Below are positions 52,043 to 61,694 of a stretch of DNA of 64,000 bases, piece by piece (position 1 is the first letter of the stretch; the number at the start of each line of letters is the position of its first letter). Position numbers and translations under genes: made by a program. The stretch comes from Xanthobacter dioxanivorans. Lineage in GTDB: Bacteria; Pseudomonadota; Alphaproteobacteria; Rhizobiales; Xanthobacteraceae. The notes under the pieces were generated by a model. It searched no databases. It saw only the letters and a list, made by a program, of their open reading frames with translations, and was not told the origin of the DNA. Location: positions 2,531,001 to 2,595,000 of the forward strand of contig NZ_CP063362.1 of NCBI RefSeq assembly GCF_016807805.1. Reading direction: 5' to 3'.

Positions 52043-52932
52043 GCGGCCCTCCGCGATAGGAGGCCCTGCGGACGCAGCGCCAGCACGGCGATGAAGACGA
52101 CGAAGAGTGCGAAGTTCTGCATCTGGATGGGCAGAAGCAGCGTGGAGAGCGACTGGACAACGCCCACCAACAACCCGCCCAGCACCGCGCCCGCCACATT
52201 GCCGAGGCCGCCTAGCACCACGGCGGTGAACATTAGCACTGCGAACTGGGTACCCACCGTCGGGAAGACGCTCATGTAGGGCAGGATCACCGCGCCGCCG
52301 AAGGCCGTCAGGCCGACGCCGAGGCCGAAGGCGATGCGATAGACACGCCGGGTGTTGATGCCCATGAGCTGGGCCGCCATGGGATCCTGTGCCGTGGCCC
52401 GGATCGCCATGCCGAAGCGCGAGAACTGGACCAAGGCCCAGACCGCGAGTCCGATGAGCGCCGCCATGGCGAAAGCCAGGACCTTGTCGAGCCCCACCAG
52501 CACCTTGCCCTGGCCGGGGATTGCCAGCAGTTCCATGCCCATGGTCTGGTAGGGCGTGCTGACGGAGCGGAAATCCGCCCCGAACAGCAGGAGCGCCCCA
52601 TTCTCCAGCATGAACATGAGGCCCACGGTCAGGAAGATCTGGGACATCTGCGAGGCCCCCTGCACCGGCTGGATCAGCCAGCGCTGGAGCCCCATGCCCA
52701 AAACGAAGACGAGCGCGAGCGAGAGGAAGGCGCCGAGCATCGGGTCGAGGCCGAGCCATGACCATGCGAACCACGCGATGAACATGCCGAGCATGAGGAA
52801 CTCGGCATGGGCGAAGTTCACGATGTGCATGACGCCGAACACCAGGCTGAGCCCGATGGAGACGATTACATAGATGCCGCCTGTCAGCAGGCCGTCTATG
52901 CTGAGCTGAAGAAAAGTCACAAAATTCATCAT
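52039..52932 (-). CDS. ABC transporter permease, LivH-like
   Basis: The 297-residue permease has the LivH motif YVIVSIGLSLVFGVMHIVNF near its N-terminus and the EAA-like RFGMAIRATAQDPMAAQLMG. The start at 52932 (MMNF) is preferred; an in-frame Met 15 codons upstream is less likely. Confidence 0.92.
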   Translation of the reverse strand: MMNFVTFLQLSIDGLLTGGIYVIVSIGLSLVFGVMHIVNFAHAEFLMLGMFIAWFAWSWLGLDPMLGAFLSLALVFVLGMGLQRWLIQPVQGASQMSQIFLTVGLMFMLENGALLLFGADFRSVSTPYQTMGMELLAIPGQGKVLVGLDKVLAFAMAALIGLAVWALVQFSRFGMAIRATAQDPMAAQLMGINTRRVYRIAFGLGVGLTAFGGAVILPYMSVFPTVGTQFAVLMFTAVVLGGLGNVAGAVLGGLLVGVVQSLSTLLLPIQMQNFALFVVFIAVLALRPQGLLSRRAA

Positions 52933-52987
52933 CTGCACCCTGCAAAGCATGCCGAGCGCGAGCGTCCGGCATGACATGGAAGACGGA

Positions 52988-54196
52988 TCAGAACTTCCAT
53001 ACGGGCTGGGCCAGGGCGAATTGCTTGGGGTAGATGGTCACCGGGCTGCCGTCGCGCCACTGGACCATGATCGGCCGGGCATATTCGTTGATGTTCCGGG
53101 CGTCGAACCTGACCTTGCCGCCGGTGAACATGGTCGCCAGCCCCTTGTCGAAGGTCATGGTCTGCAGCGCCTTCTGAACCCCGGCGGGCGAGGCGTCGGC
53201 GCTCGCCTCCACCGCCATCTGCAGGCAGCCGACAAGTGTGGCGAAGGCCTGCGACTCCCAGGTCATGAAGTGTCCGAAGCGCCTGCGGAACTTCTCGGCG
53301 AAAGCGGGAACCTGATCGTGGTTGCACGGCGCGATGGACAGGACGCCCTCGGCATAAGGCCCGAGGCTCTCGACGAAGTTGGGGATCACATAGCCCGCCG
53401 CGCCGCCGACGACGGGCAGCTTGAGGCCCTGCTGGCGCATGGAGCGGATGATGAGCAGGCTGTCATTGAGGTAGGATACCGGGAACACCACGTCCGCCGC
53501 GGACTGGCGCAGCTCGGTGATGAGCGGGCTCACATCGGTGATGCCGAGCGGATAGGCCGCATCCATCACCACCTTGATCCCGGCCGCCTCGGCCGCCTTC
53601 CGCAGGCCGCCCGCTTGGGAACTGCCATAGGCGGTGTCCTCGTACATCAGCGCCACCTTGGACACCGGCGCGCCATTCTCCCTGGCAATATCCAGCGTGT
53701 AGTCGAAGGTCGCCCGGCCGATCTCCGAGCCGGTATTGGTGAGGCTGAACAAGGTCTTGAAGCCGCGCGTCATCAGGCTGTCTGCGAATGAGACCGAGAG
53801 CAGCGGAATGCCGCGGCGCTCGGTCACCTCGGAGACGGCCATCGTCAGTCCGGAGACGAAGCAGCCCAGCATTGCCGAGAGCTTTTCCTGGGAGATCATG
53901 CGCTGCGCCACGGTCGCGGCGTTGGTGGCGTTGGAGGTGGCATCGGCCACGATCAGCTTCACCGGTGCGCCGTTGAGGCCGCCCGCGGCGTTGATCTCGT
54001 TCACCGCCAGCTGGATGCCGTCGCGCGAATTGATGCCGAACTGTGCCGCCGCCCCGGACAATGGCATCACCACCCCCAGCGTCACCGGCTCGCGGGCCCA
54101 AGCGGTTCGTATCAGCGCTGGCATCGCCAGGAGGGCGCCGCCGGAGGCCAGGACGGCGCGGCGGGTAACGGGAGTCGTCTCTCGCTTGCTGCTCAT
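52988..54196 (-). CDS. ABC substrate-binding protein (Peripla_BP_6 type)
   Basis: The 402-residue protein has a Tat/Sec-like leader (TRRAVLASGGALLAMPALIR). VTLGVVMPLSGAAAQFGINS and the Leu/Ile/Val-binding fold (NEINAAGGLNGAPVKLIVAD) follow. It would capture an amide, nitrile or related acid for the importer. It precedes the permease genes; 55 bp separate it from LivH. Confidence 0.92.
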   Translation of the reverse strand: MSSKRETTPVTRRAVLASGGALLAMPALIRTAWAREPVTLGVVMPLSGAAAQFGINSRDGIQLAVNEINAAGGLNGAPVKLIVADATSNATNAATVAQRMISQEKLSAMLGCFVSGLTMAVSEVTERRGIPLLSVSFADSLMTRGFKTLFSLTNTGSEIGRATFDYTLDIARENGAPVSKVALMYEDTAYGSSQAGGLRKAAEAAGIKVVMDAAYPLGITDVSPLITELRQSAADVVFPVSYLNDSLLIIRSMRQQGLKLPVVGGAAGYVIPNFVESLGPYAEGVLSIAPCNHDQVPAFAEKFRRRFGHFMTWESQAFATLVGCLQMAVEASADASPAGVQKALQTMTFDKGLATMFTGGKVRFDARNINEYARPIMVQWRDGSPVTIYPKQFALAQPVWKF

Positions 54197-54222
54197 GTGT
54201 GAAATCCCTCTGTTTTGGCTTG

Positions 54223-55638
54223 TTATGCGAGCGTTGCCGCCCGTGCCGCGCTCCGGCGGGCGGCGACGGCGCCCGTCTCCAGCACTGCCTCGATGGCCAA
54301 AGCCGCTCCCAGCAGCTGCTCGTCCTCGCCGCCCGGCGCATTGAGGAGGATGCTCGTGGGCAGGCCGCCGCCGTCGAACCCGTTGGGCAACGCGACGCCA
54401 CACAGGTCGAGAACATTGCCGAGGGCGGTGAACTGGAGGCTCGTCAGGTTGAGGTCTCGGAACCGATCCGCATCCCTGGCGACGGCTTCGATGCGTGGCG
54501 CGGTGATGGGGGTCGTCGGCATCGCGAGGAGACGGCCCGCGAGGCGCTCGCGGATCCTTGGAACGAGCGCAGCCCGCGCCCGCTGGATCGACAGCAGATC
54601 GCTGGCCAGCATCGCTTTGCCATCGAGCATGCGGCGCACGATGTTCGGGTCCATGTCGCCGCGATCGGCGCCATCGATCATGGCTTGGTATTCGAGATAG
54701 GCTTCCGCCGCCGTCAGAGTGCCGTACCGCGCGATCAGGGTGCGGACCTCGTCCAGCTCGGGCACTGGAAGGACCGACACGGGAGCGCCGGCGCTCCTGA
54801 GCAGATCCAGCGATGCGCTGAAATTTCGGGAGACTGCCTCGGCGCAGGCGGCAAGATCGAGATTGGAGGGCACGAGGACGGCGACATCCGCGATCCGAGG
54901 TCGCCGCACCGGGCTCGCCAGCGCGCCGCGCAGCGCTATGTCGCCCAGCACGCAGTCGGCCACCGAGCGGGCGAGGATGCCCACCGTGTCGAGAGAGCGG
55001 GAGAGGGGCACCACGCCCCGGGTTGAAATGCGCCCCTCACTCGATTTGTAACCCACCACCCCATTGAAGGCGGCCGGCAGGCGGACCGATCCGCCCGTAT
55101 CGGTACCGATCCCCAGTGCCACCTGGCCGTGGGCCACGGCGGCCGCCGACCCCGACGAGGAGCCGCCGGGCACGTGATCGGGGCCGTGAATGTTGCGCGG
55201 CGTGCCGAAGTAGGAATTCAGTCCGAGCCCGGTGTAGGCGAGCTCGCTCATGTTGAGCTTGCCCAGATTGACCACGCCCGCCTCGGCGGCGTTGGCCACG
55301 CAGTCGGCATCGTCGGCGACCGGCGCTGTCGGCATGAGCGGAGAGCCCGCGCGGCTAGGCGCGCCGGCAAGGTCGATATTGTCCTTCCAGGCCACGGGGA
55401 TCCCGTCCAGAAAGCCTAGGGCCCGGCCCTGCGCGATGCGCGCGCCCGCCGCCTGCGCCTCGGCCCGAGCACGGTCCCCGGCAACCCAGACGAAGGTCCG
55501 CGCGTCCCCGTCCTCGGCGATCCGCGCCAGCAGTTGCTCCACCAGTGCCTGCGGCGTCACCGCGCCGCACCGGAAAGCAATCGCAATTTCGAGGGCGGAG
55601 CCCGTCAGGCCGGTGGGAGGTTGGAGCGTCGCGGACAT
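54223..55638 (-). CDS. Amidase (amidase signature family)
   Basis: The 471-residue protein shows the Ser-cisSer-Lys triad: Lys85 in IPVAWKDNIDLAGAP, cis-Ser about 161 in VPGGSSSGSAAAVAHG and the nucleophile about Ser184 in TDTGGSVRLPAA. It would hydrolyse the amide made by the nitrile hydratase. It is the first gene of the minus-strand block, next to a divergent LysR regulator. End and start fit the family length. Confidence 0.93.
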   Translation of the reverse strand: MSATLQPPTGLTGSALEIAIAFRCGAVTPQALVEQLLARIAEDGDARTFVWVAGDRARAEAQAAGARIAQGRALGFLDGIPVAWKDNIDLAGAPSRAGSPLMPTAPVADDADCVANAAEAGVVNLGKLNMSELAYTGLGLNSYFGTPRNIHGPDHVPGGSSSGSAAAVAHGQVALGIGTDTGGSVRLPAAFNGVVGYKSSEGRISTRGVVPLSRSLDTVGILARSVADCVLGDIALRGALASPVRRPRIADVAVLVPSNLDLAACAEAVSRNFSASLDLLRSAGAPVSVLPVPELDEVRTLIARYGTLTAAEAYLEYQAMIDGADRGDMDPNIVRRMLDGKAMLASDLLSIQRARAALVPRIRERLAGRLLAMPTTPITAPRIEAVARDADRFRDLNLTSLQFTALGNVLDLCGVALPNGFDGGGLPTSILLNAPGGEDEQLLGAALAIEAVLETGAVAARRSAARAATLA

Positions 55639-55661
55639 CCGGGTGTTGCCTAATTGTTATC

Positions 55662-55691
55662 AATCTGAGTCCATTAGAATCAGCTTAGATT
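55662..55691. promoter_or_regulatory. Inverted repeat in the divergent amidase-LysR promoter
   Basis: AATCTGAG (55662-55669) and CTTAGATT (55684-55691) form a 7-of-8 inverted repeat with a 14-bp spacer. It contains an A-T-rich T-N11-A-like core, as expected for a LysR site. It lies between the amidase start (55638) and the LysR start (55751). Confidence 0.5.
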
Positions 55692-55750
55692 GGCTATACC
55701 GGCATGATAAATGCTATGTGTGTCGTCTATTGATATGACGGAGGCATCAA

Positions 55751-56662
55751 TTGAAGTACGAGCTGCGTCACCTCTCGGCCTTCGTCGCGGTGGCGGAGGA
55801 ACTGAGCTTTCACCGCGCCGCGGAGCGGCTGCATCTGGCCCAGCCGGCGGTCAGCAGAACGGTACGCGAGCTTGAGGAGCGGATCGGCGTCGCCCTGCTG
55901 TGGCGTAGTACCCGAGTGGTCCGGCTGACCGAGGCCGGGCGCCAGTTCCTGGTGGATGCAAAGGCGCTGCTCGGCAGCGTGCGCAAGGCCGAGGAGAGGG
56001 CGCAGCTGATCGCCTCTGGCACGCTCGCCACCCTTCGCATCGGCTATACCACCATCAACGGCCACACCTTCGTTGCCGACACGGTTCGCGATTATCTGGA
56101 GCAGAACCCCCATGTGCGGGTGGAACTGACCTTTCAATCGGCACCCCGCCAGCGCGACATGCTGCTGGAGAATCAGCTTGATTTCGCATTCCTGGAGTAC
56201 TCCTACCAGAACCCCGCCATCGATTCCCTCGCCGTGGCCCGCCACCGGCTGCATGCTCTCATGCACCCGGACCACCCCTTGGCGGCGCGCGCAGAGCTCA
56301 CGCTGGCCGATCTGGTGGAGCACCACTTCGTCATCGGCACGCAGGAGGAGTGGCCGACCATGCGGGCGATCATCGCCGCCGCGTTCGACCGGCAGGGACT
56401 GACCATGCCCTCAGGCATCGAGGCCAGCAGCCTCACCGGCATACTCGGCTTGGTGACTTCAGGCCTAGCTTACACCATCTTTTGCGGCGTGCCCCGCTTC
56501 TGCGGTGGCGAGGAGATCTGCATTCGTTCCCTCGCCGGCGGATCGGAGATGGAAGCGCAATCCTATCTCTCTTGGCGGCGAAATGACCTGACCAAGAAGA
56601 TGGAGCAGTTCATCGATCTATGCCGCACCAAAAGCGATCGGAACGAGACGTCTAATTCGTGA
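55751..56662 (+). CDS. LysR-family regulator, divergent from the amidase
   Basis: The 303-residue regulator has the HTH YELRHLSAFVAVAEELSFHR and AQPAVSRTVRELEERI. It starts at TTG 55751 with a strong SD (GGAGG, 55740-55744). No in-frame ATG is upstream. The effector domain ends in ITFPI-like text typical of the family. Its position implies control of the amidase-transporter-nitrile hydratase block. Confidence 0.9.
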   Translation: MKYELRHLSAFVAVAEELSFHRAAERLHLAQPAVSRTVRELEERIGVALLWRSTRVVRLTEAGRQFLVDAKALLGSVRKAEERAQLIASGTLATLRIGYTTINGHTFVADTVRDYLEQNPHVRVELTFQSAPRQRDMLLENQLDFAFLEYSYQNPAIDSLAVARHRLHALMHPDHPLAARAELTLADLVEHHFVIGTQEEWPTMRAIIAAAFDRQGLTMPSGIEASSLTGILGLVTSGLAYTIFCGVPRFCGGEEICIRSLAGGSEMEAQSYLSWRRNDLTKKMEQFIDLCRTKSDRNETSNS

Positions 56663-56697
56663 GGGTCAATCCACTACGACATCGTCGAGACCGGACA

Positions 56698-56928
56698 CTA
56701 GGTCTCCGAATTATAAAGTGCATCCAGATCTGCTGCGGCGAGTTTGACGGCGGCGAAGAAGTTTGTGGCGAGCTTTTCGTATCGTGTTTCGACGGCGCGA
56801 TAGTATTTGAGCTTTGAGAAGAAGCGCTCGATGAGGTTGCGCTGGCGATAGAGCCACGGGCTGAAGGCAAGCGTTCGCTTGCGGCCCTTCATCGGCCCGA
56901 CGTTGGCGAAGGGCCCGCGGTCGCTGAG
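56698..56928 (-). pseudogene. IS5-family transposase, C-terminal fragment
   Basis: The stretch (LSDRGPFANVGPMKGRKRTL, FSPWLYRQRNLIERFFSKLK, then YEKLATNFFAAVKLAAADLD) is the C-terminal part of an IS5-family (IS427-like) transposase. It is open upstream only to about 56928, where the IS21 end begins, so IS21 insertion or deletion removed its N-terminal part. Confidence 0.8.
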
Positions 56929-57750
56929 TGTTGATTTCCGGCGAGAAGTGACCCTGGATTTCCACTGACAAGTGACCCAGGCTCATGGTGGTCTTCGGTT
57001 CAGGTGGCGGTCAAGTTTCGGGGCTTCTCCCTGGTGGGTTTGGGTGGCTTTGCCGAGCTGCTCTTGAAGTGGAAGCTGTCGTTGCCGGTCTCGAGGATAT
57101 GACAGTGGTGGGTGAGGCGGTCGAGTAGTGCCGTGGTCATCTTCGCGTCGCCGAAGACTGTGGGCCATTCGGAGAAGCTGAGATTGGTGGTGATGACCAC
57201 GCTGGTGCCCTCATAGAGCTTGCTGATCAGGTGGAACAGTAAAGCGCCGCCTGAGGCGCTGAACAGCAGGTAGCGGAGCTCATCTAGAATGACGAGATCG
57301 GCGTGGACGAGCCGCCCCGCGATCTGACCGGCTTTGCCCTGGGCCTTCTCCTGTTCGAGGGCGTTGACGAGCTTGACGGTGGAGAAGAAGCGGACCCGCC
57401 TGTGATGATGCTCGATGGCGAGGACGCCAAGAGCCGTGGCAATATGGGTCTTGCCGGTGCCGGGACCGCCGATTAGGACGGCTTTGTGCGCGTCGTCGAG
57501 GAACTCGCAGCGGTGGAGCTGGCGCGCGAGCGCCTTGTTGACCTCGCTGCTGGCGAAGTCGAAGCCGGCGAGGTCGCGATAGGCCGGGAAGCGCGCGGCC
57601 TTGATCTGGTAGGCGGTCGATGGCACCTCCCGCTCGGCTGTCTCTGCCTTCAGGAATTGCGAGAGGATCGGCATGGCAGTCTCGAAGGCAGGAGAAACGC
57701 GCGGGAGATGCGGTCCAATCGCGCGCGGTGGCGAAGACCTTCTCAAAAAC
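56929..57750 (-). mobile_element. IS21-family remnant with istB and terminal repeats
   Basis: The end begins TGTTGATTTCCGGCGAG at 56929. GAAGTGACCC and CAAGTGACCC repeats (about 56945-56985) follow, matching the multiple terminal repeats of IS21. Only istB (57000-57674) remains; istA is missing. The other end is lost near 57750, in an AT-rich region. It lies inside the broken IS5 copy, so this is a nested insertion. Confidence 0.7.
57000..57674 (-). CDS. istB: IS21 helper ATPase IstB
   Basis: The 224-residue ATPase has Walker [18 protein letters not shown] and the DnaA-like Walker [41 protein letters not shown] segment follows. It assists IstA in target capture; istA is absent here, so transposition cannot occur in cis. 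ATG 57674. Confidence 0.9.
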   Translation of the reverse strand: MPILSQFLKAETAEREVPSTAYQIKAARFPAYRDLAGFDFASSEVNKALARQLHRCEFLDDAHKAVLIGGPGTGKTHIATALGVLAIEHHHRRVRFFSTVKLVNALEQEKAQGKAGQIAGRLVHADLVILDELRYLLFSASGGALLFHLISKLYEGTSVVITTNLSFSEWPTVFGDAKMTTALLDRLTHHCHILETGNDSFHFKSSSAKPPKPTREKPRNLTAT

Positions 57751-57996
57751 CATTTTAGCTGCTGAGTTTGAAGCCCGCGAAAATTAAATAAATATTTGAT
57801 TTTTAATTGGGATTTTTGAGATACGAACTGCCGTCCCCAAAATCGTAAGTGGTGGGCTTCTCGCGCACGAGCCGTGTTGCAAGATGGGCAGCCAGAGCCG
57901 CGCGAACCGGAATTGAGCATCGATCACGCAGCGTGCGATCCGGCACGTGAGCTTCTTGTCGCCTTTGCGTTCAACCAAGTGTGAAGCGGGATAGAT

Positions 57997-59175
57997 ATGG
58001 CGGACATACCGGTACACAAGGAGCCGCGGCATGTGAGCCGCGACGAGCTGTTCGCGCTGGTCTGGCAAAGACCGATGAGCCGTTTAGCGGAGGAGTTCGG
58101 GATCAGCGGAAATGGGCTTGCCAAGATCTGCGACAGAATGGACGTGCCTTATCCACCGCGCGGCTATTGGGCCAAAAGGGAGGTAGGCAAGCCGGTGGTT
58201 GCATTCAAGCTGCCGCCCCGCAGGGACGGAATTCCGCAGGTGACGGATATCTACCCCACGCCCGCCAAGCCAGCGCCGTTACAGGAAGCTGAGAGGTCGG
58301 CGACGGCTGCCGCTGCGAAGGTAGAAGCCATTGGAGTGCCGGATGGCCTGGATGACCTTCATCCACGCGTGAAGGCGTGGCTTGCGGAGCACAAGAAGCA
58401 GCAGAAGGAATGCGAGCAAGAGAGCAGACGGCGAAGGCACGAAAGTTGGTGGACACCTCGACTGCTTCCCGACCTAACCATACGTGACCTATACCGTTTC
58501 CGGGTCACGAGCGCGATTTTCACGGGCGTCGAGAAAGCCGGAGGCAGGATTGAGCAGTCCCCGATGACAGGAAAGGTGACCTTCAAAATTGCGAGCCACC
58601 TCGTTGAATGCTCGATCGTGGAGAAGCTGGTGAAGTCGCTTAAGCCGCGCGATGAGACGCGGACGTGGACAGCCTATCCCGACCACCATCAATCGGGCCT
58701 CGGCTCGTCAGGCTTCCTGCGCGTGTCGATCACCACCTACCTGGATGGCCGGCAGCCTCAATGGATCGAAAGCCAGAAGACAAAGATTGGCGACCTGCTG
58801 CCGGAGATCGTCGGTACCATCATGGCTGCGGGACCGATCCTAGATCAGCAGAAGCGCGAGCGCGAGGAGCGTGAGAAGCGGCATCGGGAAGAAGAGGCCC
58901 GGCGCTACGAGGCCAGGCGTCTCAGGGAAATCGATGACAAACGCTGGAACAAGCTCCGCGAGCTTGCAGCGGATTTGGAGCAGCGCGATAGGTTGCTTGT
59001 GCTTCTGGCAGAAGTGGAGAAGCGCGCCTTCGATGAAGGCGACGTCAGCGTCGGGGATCGCAATTTGAGCGATTGGATCGCATGGGCGAAAGAACGGGCC
59101 GAGGCGCTCGATCCGCTCCGCCGGGGCGCGGCGGGGATGTTCAATGAGATTGCAAGAATTACGCAATGGTCGTGA
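57997..59175 (+). CDS. Unknown protein with N-terminal HTH-like region
   Basis: The 392-residue protein has an N-terminal segment SRDELFALVWQRPMSRLAEE, then FGISGNGLAKICDRMDVPYP, which looks like a winged or simple HTH. A basic and Glu/Lys-rich coiled-coil (REREEREKRHREEEARRYE) follows at about 287-305. Function unknown. It is adjacent to the integrase but transcribed toward it, in the boundary region. I saw no catalytic motif. Confidence 0.7.
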   Translation: MADIPVHKEPRHVSRDELFALVWQRPMSRLAEEFGISGNGLAKICDRMDVPYPPRGYWAKREVGKPVVAFKLPPRRDGIPQVTDIYPTPAKPAPLQEAERSATAAAAKVEAIGVPDGLDDLHPRVKAWLAEHKKQQKECEQESRRRRHESWWTPRLLPDLTIRDLYRFRVTSAIFTGVEKAGGRIEQSPMTGKVTFKIASHLVECSIVEKLVKSLKPRDETRTWTAYPDHHQSGLGSSGFLRVSITTYLDGRQPQWIESQKTKIGDLLPEIVGTIMAAGPILDQQKREREEREKRHREEEARRYEARRLREIDDKRWNKLRELAADLEQRDRLLVLLAEVEKRAFDEGDVSVGDRNLSDWIAWAKERAEALDPLRRGAAGMFNEIARITQWS

Positions 59176-59463
59176 GGAGGCACGCCGCTAGGCAGCCGAT
59201 CTCGCGCAGCTGATCTCTCGCATCTCCGGCGCGGATTTCTGAGGGACACGGTCGGTGAGCGGCTCGGGTGGCAGCCGACCTGTCCCATTCCGTCCACCAT
59301 GTTCGAGCGTCCGGGGTCGATGCCATCCCCGGTGCAGAAGCTTTCCTGCGAAAAAAAAGAGGCAGCCCGTCAGCATAATTGGAGATGGCCACCAGGGCGA
59401 GGAGCCCCATGGAGGGCCCCCACCGGCAGGGGGGCGCAGGATGCTCTGGGGAAGAGCACCGAC

Positions 59464-60822
59464 TCATGCAACGAGATGCTCGCTTTGGTCCGGTTCCGGA
59501 TCCTCATCACCGGCGACCCTCTGGAGAAACCGGGCCAATGCCGCTTTCCGGGAGCCGCGATCCAGCGCATAGGCAGTCTGCTTGAACTCAACTCCGTCGA
59601 GCAGCCCCTGAATGTAGCCGGAGATCGTATCGGCTGCCATGATCAGGGCGGTGTCGAGCGTGTGGATGTAGTTGCTCGTGACCGATCCCTTCGCATGGCC
59701 GACCAGGGCGGCAATGGTGACCTCGGTGAAGCCGAGATCGTTCGCGACGCTGGCGAAGCTGTGGCGCAGGATATGAGGGGTGACGTCGGCCAGTGACGAG
59801 GCCGCGAAGATCTTCCTCCAGTGATTGGGAAAGCTGCCGAACGCATTCTCGCCGCCCCGGCCGGGGAAGACGTAATCGCCGACCGCCTCTTTCCGGCGCT
59901 TCTCCAGATATTCCACCACGGGCAGCCCGATGGGGCGGATGGAGCTTCCCTCCTTGCTGTCGATCAGCCGGAGGCAGCTCGAATCCGTATCGGCTTCCGC
60001 CCATCGCAGCGTGACCATCTCCATGCGGCGGCATCCGGTGAGCGCGATCTGGCGGATGACCTCGACCGACATCTGGTAGTTCTCATTCTCGGCCGCCGTC
60101 TTGAGAAGGTCACCGAGGACGCGATATTCGGCTTCGCTCAGCCGCCGCGCGCGCACGTTGTCCTTCGGCCGCCGCACGCCATGTGCTGGGTTCGTTTCGA
60201 TGATCCCGGCTTCGACCGCATAGGTGAGGATGCCGCCGAGCAGGCCGATTGTCCGCGTAGCTGTGCCGGCCCCGCCTCTCACGATGGACTTGCCGCGCAG
60301 GTTCTTCGTCATGACGGTGACACGCGTCTTCCCTGCCATGATGTCCTTCATGGCCCTCGTGATGTCGGCTTTCATCAGGTCCCTGACGCGACGCGTGCCG
60401 AGGAGGGGAACGATATGACGGTGGATGCGGCCGAGATCGGAGGCGATCGTGCCCGGCTTCTTGGGGCGGCCACCCTTTCCGAGGATGAGACCCGCTTGCA
60501 GATCGGCGAGGTAGAGGTCACAGAGTTCCTTGACCGTGAGCGCCTTGCGATCGAGCAGCCGTTCTTCGGCCGGGTCGTCGCCTTGCGCGATGCGGCCCAA
60601 TTGGGCTTTAGCTTCCTGGCGCGCGCGTTCCGGTGTCCACACCCCATGCAGTCCGATCGTGAACCGGCGCGATCGGCCAGCCGACCGATACTGAAGGACG
60701 TAGCTTCGCTTGCCGGACTTGAACACGCGCAGGCCAAAGCCAGGGAGCTCGTCGTCCCAGATCACGTAATCCTTGGCGCCAGATTCCGCGGCATCGACGG
60801 CCCTTTTTGTGAGCTTAGCCAT
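59464..60822 (-). CDS. int: Tyrosine-family integrase (P4-like)
   Basis: The 452-residue protein has the N-terminal arm-binding domain (MAKLTKRAVDAAESGAKDY, then DDELPGFGLRVFKSGKRSYV) and the catalytic core: Arg in LTGCRRMEMVTLRW, His-x-x-Arg in HILRHSFASVANDLG, His in ALVGHAKGSVTSNY and nucleophile Tyr in YIHTLD. It lies 178 bp from the tRNA-Arg 3' copy, so it most likely integrates the element into tRNA-Arg. ATG 60822. The element lies to its left. Confidence 0.95.
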   Translation of the reverse strand: MAKLTKRAVDAAESGAKDYVIWDDELPGFGLRVFKSGKRSYVLQYRSAGRSRRFTIGLHGVWTPERARQEAKAQLGRIAQGDDPAEERLLDRKALTVKELCDLYLADLQAGLILGKGGRPKKPGTIASDLGRIHRHIVPLLGTRRVRDLMKADITRAMKDIMAGKTRVTVMTKNLRGKSIVRGGAGTATRTIGLLGGILTYAVEAGIIETNPAHGVRRPKDNVRARRLSEAEYRVLGDLLKTAAENENYQMSVEVIRQIALTGCRRMEMVTLRWAEADTDSSCLRLIDSKEGSSIRPIGLPVVEYLEKRRKEAVGDYVFPGRGGENAFGSFPNHWRKIFAASSLADVTPHILRHSFASVANDLGFTEVTIAALVGHAKGSVTSNYIHTLDTALIMAADTISGYIQGLLDGVEFKQTAYALDRGSRKAALARFLQRVAGDEDPEPDQSEHLVA

Positions 60823-61000
60823 GGTGCTTCTCCAGTCCGATCGCCTGATCTCGCGTAAGCACCACGTAAGCAGAAGGGCGAAAATCGTGGCGGAGAAAAG
60901 GATAGTCGCGGCTGGGGTGGGTTTCAAATTCTTTATTATTCGCAGTATGATAGCGCATTATTTGGCGCTCCTTCGCAATTTCGACGGAGCTACCAGTAAT

Positions 61001-61047
61001 CCCTCCGAAGGCGAAGGCCACACGTTCGAATCGTGTCGGGTGCGCCA
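61001..61047 (+). other. att: Attachment site: 3' end of tRNA-Arg(CCG), putative attR
   Basis: The 47 bp begin CCCTCCGAAGGC (anticodon CCG in the loop CTCCGAA). They continue through the variable region, the T-arm CACACGTTCGAATCGTGTC and the acceptor GGGTGCGCCA. No 5' half of a tRNA lies upstream, so it is a duplicated target segment and not a gene. The element is expected to have the whole tRNA-Arg at its other end, left of the window. Confidence 0.85.
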
Positions 61048-61694
61048 TTTCAGAACAGAAATTGCTTCGGCAATTGCGCGGAAGTCGCGCTTTTCCATCC
61101 TGTCGCTGGAAGCCCATTGACCGCCCTGGCAAGATGGGGGCGCGGCTCGCGCCGGCATCCGAATCTCGTCTTCTCCAAAATTCGACGGTCTATGAGACGC
61201 TCGGCTCGCCGAGCCTGCTTCCACGGCGGCCTCTGAAGAGCACGGAAGTCGGCAGACGCCCGATGCCTCCCCGCCTCTCAAGAAACGTCATTCACAAGCA
61301 CCAGGTCCGCCCCCGCCTCTCGTCACTTCGAGCTGCTGTCCCTTCAACTCGCGACCACCTCTCCCTCCTTGGTGGGTGATATGAACGCTCTTCGCTACGC
61401 ACGCGTGGTGCGAAGCAGGCATTGTATCACCGTCCTCAATGACGGGAGCACCAGCAACTGGGCTGCTACCACGCTTTCAACGGGAACTGATGTTCCGGAT
61501 TTTGGCGAGCCCCCAATGACCTGGAAGCCTGGGTGGCTGTCCTCACTGCAGAGGCAAAAGATAACCCGAAGCGGACACTCGGAACGTCGGCTTTGGAGTC
61601 ATGACGTGTGGGCGGCACGGCACAGCGAAACTGGCTCGTTAGCGACGGTAGAAGCGTCCGCTTCAAGGCAGGGGCAAGAAGTCGGTCCGCGACC
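61048..61694. other. Region outside the element with no clear gene
   Basis: The region between the att copy and the IS5 remnant has no convincing ORF. It contains short open frames on both strands without SD or familiar motifs. It may be degraded chromosomal flank. Confidence 0.4.

Noticed and set aside
61001..61047. Complete tRNA-Arg gene
   Set aside because: Only the 3' part from the anticodon loop is present; the upstream sequence does not pair as acceptor and D-arms.
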